This document shows, piece after piece, positions 6,614-13,105 of a stretch of DNA of 13,105 nucleotides (positions within the stretch are counted from its first letter, which is position 1; the number at the start of each line of letters is the position of its first letter). The notes beneath the pieces were generated by a model. It did no database searches and was not told the origin of the DNA. It was given only the letters and a program-made list of their open reading frames with translations. Location of the stretch: assembly GCA_964517495.1 (NCBI GenBank), contig CAZFER010000111.1, positions 1 through 13,105 of the forward strand, given 5' to 3'. Made by a program: the position numbers and the translations under genes. The DNA comes from CAZFER01 sp964517495 (GTDB taxonomy: Bacteria; Hinthialibacterota; Hinthialibacteria; Hinthialibacterales; Hinthialibacteraceae).

Positions 6614-6870
6614 TGCGATGGTTCCTGGAGAACATGAATGATTTCCGCAGCTGTTTCCTGTATGGGAGATACTTCGAAACGGGATAAGGCAGAAATAAAT
6701 TCTGATCTATTTAATCCGGCAATTTGAGCAGCTTTTTCTTGGCTGAGCCTGCCAAGCTCGTACCATTTTACTGCCGCAGCCAACCTAATATCTTCCGCTA
6801 ACTCTTCCGGGGATTTATCTAATCCAGCCAGTACTTCTTCATCAATATCGATTGTTAACGTTTTTGTCAT
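6610..6870 (-). CDS. UPF0175 family protein, probable antitoxin
   Basis: The 86-residue product fits the UPF0175 family. It has a short N-terminal strand (TLTIDIDEEVL), then ELAEDIRLAAAVKWYELGRL, and the HTH-like SQEKAAQIAGLNRSEFISAL typical of these small DNA-binding proteins. UPF0175 genes commonly sit directly before a DUF3368 PIN-domain gene as a toxin-antitoxin-like pair. Here the partner begins with an ATGA overlap but is truncated. The protein would bind DNA and perhaps autoregulate from the 182-base intergenic region shared with the divergent primase-helicase gene. The gene points opposite to the operon on its left. Confidence 0.8.
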   Translation of the reverse strand: MTKTLTIDIDEEVLAGLDKSPEELAEDIRLAAAVKWYELGRLSQEKAAQIAGLNRSEFISALSRFEVSPIQETAAEIIHVLQEPSQ

Positions 6871-7052
6871 GATTGTTCAACCAAATTATTTTTTTTATTC
6901 ATTTCTTTTCTTAATAGCGAAAAAAAGATATAAATACACGTAAGATTTGCCTTATAATGAGTCATAATACATAAGACCTTCACTGGAGAATCTTATCGAT
7001 TATTTTTAATAATTTTAACTTAATTTTGGCAGTTTAATAGTGGATCAGAAAA
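6871..7052. promoter_or_regulatory. Divergent intergenic region, AT-rich, between UPF0175 and primase-helicase genes
   Basis: This AT-rich spacer must hold the promoters of both divergent genes. I can see a TATAAT (6953-6958, + strand) without a good -35 box at 17 bases, and a small inverted repeat ATTATT-TTT-AATAAT at 6999-7013 that could be an operator. The ribosome binding site before the ATG at 7053 is weak (TGGATCAG). No precise promoter can be assigned by eye. Confidence 0.35.
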
Positions 7053-9530
7053 ATGAAAAACCTGGATAAAGAAATACTGAAGATCAAAGACCGTCTGGTA
7101 ACTCTGGAAAATGAACGATCCATGCTGATGAAACAACTGGAGATTCTTCAGAATCAGAAACCAATGTCCAAATCAGAATCCAGAAATAACCATGTCACAC
7201 ATAAATCGCCATCTTTGGAAAAAATTGCCTTATTCAAAGAACTCTTTAAAGGTCGTGAAGATGTCTTTCCTGGACGTTGGGAAAATCCCAAAAGTGGAAA
7301 ATCAGGATATTCTCCTGTTTGTGGAAATGAATGGGTGCCAAGTATATGCAACAAACCCAAAGTTAAATGCAGTATATGTCCCCATCAAGCGTTTAAACCT
7401 GTAACTAATCAAGTAATCCGAAACCATTTAATGGGGTATGATCCAAAAGAAAGAACCAACAATCGGCAATTTCAAGATTTCACTATTGGTGTATACCCCA
7501 TGCTTCACGATGAAACATGCTGGTTTTTAGCAGCGGATTTTGATAAAGAACATTGGCTGTCAGATGTTAAAGCATTTTTAGACACATGCAAGAAGAAAAA
7601 AGTACCTGCGGTTCTTGAACGTTCCCGTTCTGGCAAAGGAGGACATGTTTGGATATTTTTTTCAGAACCTATTCCAGCTATCCAGGCAAGAAAATTAGGA
7701 TCTCTATTGTTAACTGAGGCTATGGAAAGCCGTCCAGAACTGGGTTTTAACTCATATGACCGTTTTTTCCCAAATCAAGACACCTTACCTAAAGGCCGTT
7801 TTGGCAATCTCATCGCACTTCCTTTACAACGAAAACCAGCCATTTGTGGGAACACTCTTTTCCTTGATGAAAATTTTGAACCAGCCCCGGATCAATGGGA
7901 ATTTTTGAGTTCAATCAAACGCATAAGTGTAAATATGGTAAATCAGATTGTCGACGAAGCCAATCGTTGCGGCCAAATACTTGGAGTAAGAATGATTGTT
8001 GATGATGATAGTGAAAAACCTTGGTCACTTCCTCCCTCACGCCGATTGAAAGAGAAGCTACTAGTTGATTCTTTACCCGATCAGGTGACAATTGTTATCG
8101 GTAATCAACTATATATCGAGAAAGAAGGTTTACCCCCAAATCTTGTGAACAATCTGATCAAAATTGCGGCTTTCCAAAATCCAGAGTTTTATAAAGCTCA
8201 AGCAATGCGCTTACCAACCTTTGGTAAACCTAGAATCATATCGTGTGCGGAATTGTATGCAAATCATATTGGATTACCTAGGGGGTGTTTAGATGAGGTG
8301 AAAGAACTGATGAATTCCTTGAGAATTCCTATACACTTACGGGAGGAACAAAATCTTGGTGAACGTATTGAGGTGAATTTTCGAGGTACTCTTTCCGAAG
8401 AACAACAAAAGGTGATAAACTCTATTCTGCCCCACGAAATGGGAGTAATAGCGGCTACAACTGCATTTGGTAAGACTGTCATAGCCATTAATTTAATTTC
8501 CACAAGAAAAAGAAACACGTTGATTCTTGTACACCGGCGTCAACTATTAGATCAATGGATTGAAAAATTGCATACATTTTTAGATTTGGGTGATTCCAAG
8601 ATCGGCCAAATAGGCAGTGGTATAAAAAAACCGTGTGGAACTATTGATGTTGCCCTTATTCAAAGTCTTGTCAAAAAGCATGAAGTAGATGATATCGTTG
8701 CAGAATATGGTCATGTTATTTTTGATGAATGCCACCACATTTCAGCAGTAAGTTTTGAAACAGTTGCCCGGCAATGCAAGGCGAAATATATATTGGGATT
8801 AACCGCAACCGCTAAGCGCAAAGATGGACATCATCCTATTATTTTCATGCAATGCGGCCCTATCCGATACCAAGTGGATCCACGTAAACAGGCTAAAAAA
8901 AGACCATTCCTTCACAAGGTCTTTTTGCGTTATACAGATTTTGGGAATGATAGGAACGAAATAAAGGATTGGTCGATCAATGAGATTTATAGAGAGTTGA
9001 TGAATGATAACAGCAGGAATGAAATGATTATCTCTGATGTGTTATTAGCGCTTAAAAATAATCGCTCTCCTTTGGTATTAACTGAAAGAAGAGAGCATGT
9101 ATCTCTTCTTGCAGAGCGACTTTCCCCATTTATAGGAAATGTGATAGTTTTAAAGGGTGGATTAAGAAACAGCCAAAGATATGCAATTTATGAAAAGTTG
9201 AGCACAATTAAGGATAATGAAAAACGAGTTTTGATTGCAACAGGCCGTTATTTGGGAGAAGGATTTGATGATGCTCGCTTGGATACACTATTTCTCACCA
9301 TGCCGATCTCCTGGCGAGGCACATTGGCGCAATACGCAGGCCGTTTACACCGTATACACCATGCGAAAAAAGAAGTCATAATCTATGATTACGTTGACAG
9401 AGATGTTCAAATACTGGAACGGATGAGTGAAAAACGATTACGAGGTTACCGCAATCTTGGTTATGAAATTGAACATTCTAATAATTCCACTATGTCCGAT
9501 TCATTATTCGATATGAACATGTCTTGTTAA
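7053..9530 (+). CDS. TOTE-type archaeo-eukaryotic primase fused to superfamily 2 helicase
   Basis: The 825-residue protein starts with a coiled coil (1-40). A primase domain follows with a zinc-type cluster (C90, C99, C106, C109), the metal-binding DFD (162-164) in LAADFDKE, and H198 in SGKGGHVWIFF. Further conserved residues lie around FNSYDRFFPNQD (232-243). The second half is an SF2 helicase: Q-like LSEEQQ (447-452), Walker A variant ATTAFGKT (468-475), VHRRQLLDQW, DECHH (558-562), LTATAKRKDG, and motif VI QYAGRLHR (760-767). This layout is that of the primase-helicase of TOTE conflict systems. No nuclease or other TOTE partner is adjacent, so it may instead serve replication of the element. 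Both catalytic halves look intact. Confidence 0.88.
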   Translation: MKNLDKEILKIKDRLVTLENERSMLMKQLEILQNQKPMSKSESRNNHVTHKSPSLEKIALFKELFKGREDVFPGRWENPKSGKSGYSPVCGNEWVPSICNKPKVKCSICPHQAFKPVTNQVIRNHLMGYDPKERTNNRQFQDFTIGVYPMLHDETCWFLAADFDKEHWLSDVKAFLDTCKKKKVPAVLERSRSGKGGHVWIFFSEPIPAIQARKLGSLLLTEAMESRPELGFNSYDRFFPNQDTLPKGRFGNLIALPLQRKPAICGNTLFLDENFEPAPDQWEFLSSIKRISVNMVNQIVDEANRCGQILGVRMIVDDDSEKPWSLPPSRRLKEKLLVDSLPDQVTIVIGNQLYIEKEGLPPNLVNNLIKIAAFQNPEFYKAQAMRLPTFGKPRIISCAELYANHIGLPRGCLDEVKELMNSLRIPIHLREEQNLGERIEVNFRGTLSEEQQKVINSILPHEMGVIAATTAFGKTVIAINLISTRKRNTLILVHRRQLLDQWIEKLHTFLDLGDSKIGQIGSGIKKPCGTIDVALIQSLVKKHEVDDIVAEYGHVIFDECHHISAVSFETVARQCKAKYILGLTATAKRKDGHHPIIFMQCGPIRYQVDPRKQAKKRPFLHKVFLRYTDFGNDRNEIKDWSINEIYRELMNDNSRNEMIISDVLLALKNNRSPLVLTERREHVSLLAERLSPFIGNVIVLKGGLRNSQRYAIYEKLSTIKDNEKRVLIATGRYLGEGFDDARLDTLFLTMPISWRGTLAQYAGRLHRIHHAKKEVIIYDYVDRDVQILERMSEKRLRGYRNLGYEIEHSNNSTMSDSLFDMNMSC

Positions 9531-9650
9531 TAGGCTCTGGATTTATATATTCGCTCTCTGGTAAGCCTATCACCATCTTAAATTTAGAATATTTTGATGA
9601 ATACAAGCCCTTCTACATTGATAACTGATAATAAATCATAGCAGTGATTA
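9531..9650. terminator. Convergent intergenic region with AT-rich hairpin
   Basis: The region separates the ends of two convergent genes. An imperfect AT-rich inverted repeat (about 9627-9638 with 9645-9656, one bulged base, loop TAGCAG) touches the integrase stop. A second, 7-base inverted repeat (ATAGGCT at 9530-9536, AGCCTAT at 9564-9570) follows the helicase stop. Either could stop transcription, but neither is a strong GC-rich hairpin with a T-run. Confidence 0.3.
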
Positions 9651-10772
9651 TTATTCTGATTTATCTTCGTTTTGTAGCAATTTATCAAAATTTTCGATGG
9701 CATTTTTCTGAACTTGATCTACGATATGGGTATAGATCATTGTTGATTCAATTTTTCGATGTCCTATTAAGTCTTTGATCACCTTGATATCCGCTCCATT
9801 TGCATAATTCAGTGTTGCAAAGGAATGTCTAAGATCGTGAAACCGGATTCGATTCAAACCTTCGGTTGGAATTCCAGCTTGTTGGCGGATGGTTGTCCAC
9901 GCTGTTTTATAAGATTGAAGCCGCTTGCCTGTCCTGGGATTTACAATAACAGGGCTCTTTTTTGTCATCCCCTGAGATGCTTCTTCTAATAATGTATATA
10001 ATGTTTTTGATAAATGAACGATTCGATCATATTTGTTTTTTGGATCGCGCACGTAGAGAAGAGCGTCTTTCAAATCGATATCCTCCCAATTCAGTTTCAA
10101 AATCTCACCCGCACGCATCCCTGTATACACTGCAAGGCTGATAAAGAGAAACATATGATGGGAATGATTCTTGGCAACAGCCAATAAATTTTGAATTTCT
10201 TCCGGTGATTTTAAAATGTTTGGAAGCCTGGTTTGATGGGAAACTTTCTCTATATAAGGTTTAGAGGTTTCAGGAAGCCACTTCTTTCGAATTGCTAATT
10301 TGAAAATCTGTCCAATCCATTGCAATTCATGATTGATTGCCGATGAGGATAAACCTCTCTTCTTCTGCAAGCGACAATAAGCGTCAATCTGTTCTTCTGA
10401 AATACTGCCTAAATAAGTGTTTTCTCCAAAAAATGGTAGAATCTTTTTCTCCCATGTTGATTCTTCGTAAAAATAATGTTTATCGCTTACACGATCTTTC
10501 TTCTCAGCAAGGTGATATTGAACCATCTCCTTGAGTTGAACAGGCTTAAACTGCGGTTGATGAATTCCCCAACGCCCCGCTTTTTGTTCCTCAATCCATC
10601 GATCAAAAACACCGATGGCTTCGTCCATCACATTTGTATGGGTTGTTTTTTTCCCGGTATTTCCTTCGGGTGTGGTAAAGTAAATTCGGAAAATTCCATC
10701 AGGTCTTTCCTGTTTAAGTGATCCAATTCCTCGCTCTTGTTTGATGGTAATGGGATACTTTCTTCGTGCCAT
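9651..10772 (-). CDS. Tyrosine recombinase / integrase (intact)
   Basis: I start at the ATG at 10772 (MARRKYPITIKQ), which has GAAAGGA about 9 bases upstream; longer in-frame extensions look non-native. The 373-residue protein has an arm-binding-like beta-rich N-terminus (about 1-62), a SAM-like core-binding domain (about 78-170) and the catalytic domain. The active-site set is complete: R220 in TGMRAGEILKL, a Lys near 245-247 in DPKNKYDR, H312-x-x-R315 in HDLRHSFATL, H338 in LIGHRK and nucleophile Y347 in MIYTHI. It catalyses site-specific integration and excision of a mobile element. It lies 184 bases from the second integrase and about 210 bases from the tRNA-Gly fragment. A possible partner excisionase is at 6231-6458. 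Confidence 0.93.
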   Translation of the reverse strand: MARRKYPITIKQERGIGSLKQERPDGIFRIYFTTPEGNTGKKTTHTNVMDEAIGVFDRWIEEQKAGRWGIHQPQFKPVQLKEMVQYHLAEKKDRVSDKHYFYEESTWEKKILPFFGENTYLGSISEEQIDAYCRLQKKRGLSSSAINHELQWIGQIFKLAIRKKWLPETSKPYIEKVSHQTRLPNILKSPEEIQNLLAVAKNHSHHMFLFISLAVYTGMRAGEILKLNWEDIDLKDALLYVRDPKNKYDRIVHLSKTLYTLLEEASQGMTKKSPVIVNPRTGKRLQSYKTAWTTIRQQAGIPTEGLNRIRFHDLRHSFATLNYANGADIKVIKDLIGHRKIESTMIYTHIVDQVQKNAIENFDKLLQNEDKSE

Positions 10773-10803
10773 CTTAGTGATCCTTTCAGCTTCCAGGCTG
10801 AGG

Positions 10804-10829
10804 GTCATGACTGTCATGTTTTTGTCATG
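10804..10829. repeat. Three short GTCATG direct repeats upstream of the integrase gene
   Basis: GTCATG occurs at 10804-10809, 10813-10818 and 10824-10829, with start spacings of 9 and 11 bases. Two copies extend to TCATGA, itself palindromic. They lie 32-57 bases upstream of the chosen integrase start, where excisionase, integrase-arm or repressor sites are expected. Confidence 0.4.
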
Positions 10830-10906
10830 AAAGGGACAGAGAATCCACAAAAAGAGAAGAGAAAGAAAAAGAAAATAACAGAAACCAATTCTCTTCTTAT
10901 CTCATG

Positions 10907-10925
10907 AAATAACAACAAGTTATTT
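10907..10925. repeat. 7-base perfect inverted repeat in the integrase-att spacer
   Basis: AAATAAC (10907-10913) and GTTATTT (10919-10925) are perfect reverse complements around a 5-base loop. They sit in an AT-rich, partly purine-biased spacer between the integrase start and the tRNA fragment. It could be a protein-binding site or weak terminator; nothing more can be said. Confidence 0.3.
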
Positions 10926-10961
10926 TAACTATTAGGCAAGAAAAATCAAGGGGATACTAAA

Positions 10962-10983
10962 TGCAAAAAATAGCATTTTTGCA
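10962..10983. repeat. 8-base perfect inverted repeat abutting the tRNA fragment
   Basis: TGCAAAAA (10962-10969) and TTTTTGCA (10976-10983) form a perfect hairpin with a 6-base loop. The right arm ends inside the anticodon stem of the tRNA-Gly fragment. It contains the last sense codons of the second integrase. It may be a core-adjacent recombinase site or arise by chance from A/T runs. Confidence 0.4.
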
Positions 10984-11027
10984 GCTTCCCAAGCTGAGGG
11001 TCGCGGGTTCGAACCCCGTCTCCCGCT
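10982..11027 (+). other. 3' part of a tRNA-Gly(CCC) gene, attachment site
   Basis: The + strand carries the anticodon arm onward of a tRNA: CAGC, loop TTCCCAA with anticodon CCC, and GCTG. The variable region follows, then a T-arm with GCGGG-TTCGAAC-CCCGT and the acceptor strand CTCCCGC with discriminator T at 11027. No CCA is encoded. The D-arm and 5' acceptor strand are absent on the left, so this is not a functional gene. Such 3' tRNA pieces are the usual attachment sites of tyrosine-integrase elements. Here the fragment overlaps, antisense, the 3' end of the second integrase gene. It is either an att junction between integrated elements or the attP of an unintegrated circle. Confidence 0.8.
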
Positions 11028-12224
11028 TGATCACGCTTCTCATTGATTTCACTGACTTTATAAACTCTTTTTGTGAACAAATTTCGATGATTTTTTCTTC
11101 TAAATCTTTGCTCATCCACCCTTCTGTCCACCCTTTTGAGTCTTCTTTTCTTACAGTGCTAAGGTCAGATAGGTATTTAGCTGCTGCTCTTTGTTCTTCT
11201 TCTTGCGTATGTGCATAATGACTTGTCATGCGAAAATCGCTATGTCCTACATGGTCTCTCACAACGGTTTGTGAGAATCCTCCATGCAGCAATGCTGAAT
11301 TCACGGAATGCCGAATTGTATGAGCTGTAACATCTTTGAGTCCGGCTCTTTTGGTTGCTAACTTGATACCTGTTTTTACATTTTTTATTCGAGTTCCGTC
11401 GGGATGGCTGAAAAACCATGTGCTGTTTTCGACTCTTGGATGATTTTCAATAAGAAATTCTAAAAACTCTTTCGTAACGGAGACAGAACGTGTTTTCTTA
11501 TTTTTTGTACGCCTCAGAGGAGGGCTATGCCTGAACGTGATCTTCTCATGTTCTAAATCAATGTCATCCCATTCAAGTTGGAGAATTTCCCCCATGCGAC
11601 CGGCTGTTACCCAAGCCACTGAAACAAAAACCTTAAGATGTCCTTCACATGCATCAAGCAAGCGTTGAAATTCTTCAGCACTCAATATTCGTTCGCGGCG
11701 TTGTGTGTCATTGGGTAATACTTTTTTTAATGAGATTAAAGAACAAGGATTTTCAATTAAGGCACCACATTCAATGGCTGTTTGCAGGCACTGGGAAAGT
11801 GAAAAATATTCATGCCTTATTGTGGAGTTGCTGATTGGCTTGCCGCCACGGCCTTAATGTTTCTTTCTCCAGGCAATCCATCTTTTAATATCACCGAGAG
11901 ATATCTCCGTAACTTTTTTCTCTTTTCCAAAAAAAGGGAATATGCTTTTTTCAAAATAGCGTCGAAACTCAATCTCATAACTTGGGGAAAGATCCTTCTG
12001 AATCATTAGTTCTTGATGTGCTTCCAGAAGAGTGCAAGGTTCTTGAATTTCCTGGACATTTTGTTCAACTTTAATTTGCCAATCCCATTGCAGTTGAATT
12101 TTCTCGGCTTGTTTTTTTGTTTTTGCGTTGGGTATTACGCGTTCTCTTCTTTTCCCCTCTTCATTCCACCGGTAAATCCATTGCACGGGCATATTAGGTT
12201 TTTTGCGTTTTACGATCCAAGACA

Positions 12225-12497
12225 TTATCGAACTCTTTTCTTGATTACCTGCTTTGCTTGTTTACTTAAACCTGGAAAAAGAACCAAATCCTCATTGTTT
12301 TCGGGAAAATAATCTGCGGCGTTTATAGGTCTCTGCTTCTCTATAAACGCCGCCACATCTTCTTTTCTATACCGAAAACGGCCACCAAAATTAATTGGAA
12401 CCAATCCTCGTTCTTTCAATTTACGAATTGTTTTTTCACTTAATCCAAGGATTTTTGCTACATCCGAGGTTGTTAATAATGGTTCCAGATTCATCAT
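12225..12497 (-). CDS. Excisionase-like helix-turn-helix protein (HTH_17)
   Basis: The 90-residue product begins with the family pattern LLTTSDVAKILGLSEKTIRK, then KERGLVPINFGGRFRYRKEDVAAFI, the winged-HTH wing and final helix. A 35-residue tail with Phe/Pro/Asn and a basic end follows. ATGATG at 12497-12492 is preceded by AGGTAGA. The stop overlaps the integrase start by one base (TAATG), so the two are translationally coupled as a xis-int pair. Its probable role is to bend DNA at the att site and favour excision, and perhaps to repress its own operon. It is distinct in sequence from the HTH protein at 6231-6458. Confidence 0.85.
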   Translation of the reverse strand: MMNLEPLLTTSDVAKILGLSEKTIRKLKERGLVPINFGGRFRYRKEDVAAFIEKQRPINAADYFPENNEDLVLFPGLSKQAKQVIKKRVR

Positions 12498-12520
12498 TCT
12501 ACCTGATATTCTACTCTTTC

Positions 12521-12766
12521 TTATGGAGTTTTGCTATCGTTTTTGTTTTCCATGAACATAAACAAGCCATTCATGGCCATTTCACTTTTTCCCATCAATC
12601 CCAGTAAACTAGGCGGGAGAAGATCGCCAGGCATCATCACGACACGCAGTTCATCGGCTTTGATCTTTTTGAGTGCCTTGAGATCAATGGTTCCGGTGAT
12701 GAATTCCGTTCCGTTCTCATCACTTTTCTTCTCGAATACGCTGATTACATCGATTCCTGGTTTCAT
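12521..12766 (-). CDS. Small hypothetical protein of the primase-xis-int operon
   Basis: The 81-residue product starts at an ATG with a strong GGAGG about 9 bases upstream, 18 bases after the primase stop and 23 bases before the excisionase-like gene. It has a mixed strand/helix look (GIDVISVFEKK, TEFITGTIDLKALKKIKADEL), then a Met-rich second half (VVMMPGD, MAMNGLFMFMENK). No transmembrane segment or known motif is seen and I do not recognise a family. Position suggests an accessory of replication or excision, for example a single-strand-binding-like or copy-control protein. That is a guess. Confidence 0.6.
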   Translation of the reverse strand: MKPGIDVISVFEKKSDENGTEFITGTIDLKALKKIKADELRVVMMPGDLLPPSLLGLMGKSEMAMNGLFMFMENKNDSKTP

Positions 12767-12784
12767 GTTTGTTTCCTCCGTGTT

Positions 12785-13105
12785 TTATTTTTTGGCTTTG
12801 TTTGAGCCATTGATGTTTTGAGATAGCGGGCAAGTGGGATCGCAGTAAGGGATGATGGCTGCTGTTTCGCAGCCGTATCGGCGGTAGTCTTTTTTATAGG
12901 CGCTTCGTGTTTGGGATACGATTTCTGCTTCTGTGATGATTCGCCGTCCGTTGATGGGTCGATTCTTTTGTGCCCAATATTTGAGAGTTGCAATTGTCAC
13001 ATCGAACGGTATTCCTGTTCGTTTTAGATGAACGGCCATTCGAAAACAGGCGTCCCGTTGGTTTTCTTTTACGCCTTCATTCAGGATTCGTTGGGCGCAA
13101 GGGGG
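12785..13105 (-). CDS. C-terminal part of a primase-like protein with a cysteine cluster (partial, 5' end outside window)
   Basis: The minus-strand frame is open to the right edge, beginning PPCAQRILNEGVKENQRDAC. The visible 106 residues continue FRMAVHLKRTGIP, then WAQKNRPINGR, EAEIVSQTRSAYKKDY and YGCETAAIIPYCDPTCPL, with a short basic tail. The order PPC, G-x-R, LKR-x-G, N-x-P, EI-x-x-x-x-RSAY fits the primase C-terminal region found after archaeo-eukaryotic primase-polymerase domains in mobile elements (PriCT-1-like). The four Cys (PPC, YGC, PYC, TCP) recall the iron-sulfur cysteines of the PriL C-terminal domain. The catalytic part lies beyond the window. The gene heads the operon leading to xis and int. 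Confidence 0.65.
   Translation of the reverse strand, partial: PPCAQRILNEGVKENQRDACFRMAVHLKRTGIPFDVTIATLKYWAQKNRPINGRRIITEAEIVSQTRSAYKKDYRRYGCETAAIIPYCDPTCPLSQNINGSNKAKK

Larger units (their letters stand above)
10957..12225 (-). pseudogene. Second tyrosine recombinase / integrase, interrupted by one in-frame TAA
   Basis: Reading from the ATG at 12225, 123 codons encode an arm-binding start (MSWIVKRKK, WIYRWNEEGKRRERV) and the first part of a core-binding domain. A TAA follows at 11856-11854. In the same frame the protein resumes directly (GRGGKPISNSTIRHEYFSL) and runs to TAG at 10957, 422 sense codons in all. With readthrough numbering the catalytic set is R210, Lys near 243-244, H302-x-x-R305, H328 and Y337, so nothing but the stop is wrong. 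The local sequence suggests an original CAA (Gln). The last about 20 residues (TGFEPATLSLGS onward) are antisense tRNA-Gly. The start overlaps the stop of the excisionase-like gene (TAATG). Confidence 0.85.

Noticed and set aside
10773..10850. Longer start for the first integrase at 10850
   Set aside because: The extra residues are unlike integrase N-termini and cover the GTCATG repeats, whereas the ATG at 10772 has a ribosome binding site.
10982..11027. A complete functional tRNA gene
   Set aside because: Only the anticodon arm onward is present. The D-arm and 5' acceptor strand are missing to the left.
11854..12225. A separate 123-residue gene upstream of a 242-residue integrase
   Set aside because: Both ORFs are in one frame separated by a single TAA, with integrase-like sequence continuous through the gap, so they are one interrupted gene.
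1..13105. CRISPR array or transposase
   Set aside because: No regularly spaced repeats and no DDE or HUH transposase motifs were seen.

Overview
The window looks like bacterial mobile-element DNA, probably from a Gram-negative host. The evidence is a lipoprotein with a clear lipobox, strong AAGGAGG-type ribosome binding sites, two tyrosine-integrase/excisionase sets, and the 3' part of a bacterial-type tRNA-Gly(CCC) used as an attachment site. I cannot name the species. No rRNA, complete tRNA, CRISPR array or insertion sequence is visible.

Layout. (1) Positions 1-6195, + strand, comparatively GC-rich: one tightly packed operon with ATGA overlaps and gaps of a few bases. It holds a partial gene end, small unrecognised proteins, several membrane proteins, a coiled-coil lipoprotein, a tail-anchored zinc-finger protein, and a 677-residue HerA/FtsK-class ATPase with winged-helix and PD-(D/E)XK-like C-terminal regions. 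Two genes in this operon are each split by an apparent +1 frameshift. (2) About 6200-10960, visibly more AT-rich: a small excisionase-like HTH gene, a UPF0175 antitoxin gene overlapping a truncated PIN-toxin start (minus), a TOTE-type primase-helicase (plus), and a complete tyrosine integrase (minus). (3) 10957-13105, minus strand: the end of a second module read right to left. It runs from a primase C-terminal part with a cysteine cluster, through an 81-residue unknown and an excisionase-like protein, to a second tyrosine integrase. That integrase is interrupted by one in-frame TAA, and its 3' end runs antisense through the tRNA-Gly fragment.

How it fits together. The right-hand module is a recognisable primase-xis-int cassette of an integrative element whose att site is the tRNA-Gly 3' end. 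The middle module has its own integrase, a possible excisionase, and a primase-helicase that could be a conflict system or a replication protein. The left operon is the most novel part. It is an envelope-associated set built around a DNA-translocase-like ATPase, plausibly for DNA transfer or virion assembly, but with no recognisable T4SS, relaxase or capsid gene in view. Either two elements sit in tandem at one tRNA site, or this is one composite, partly decaying element. Two frameshifts, a nonsense codon and a truncated toxin support decay, although sequencing errors could explain the first three.
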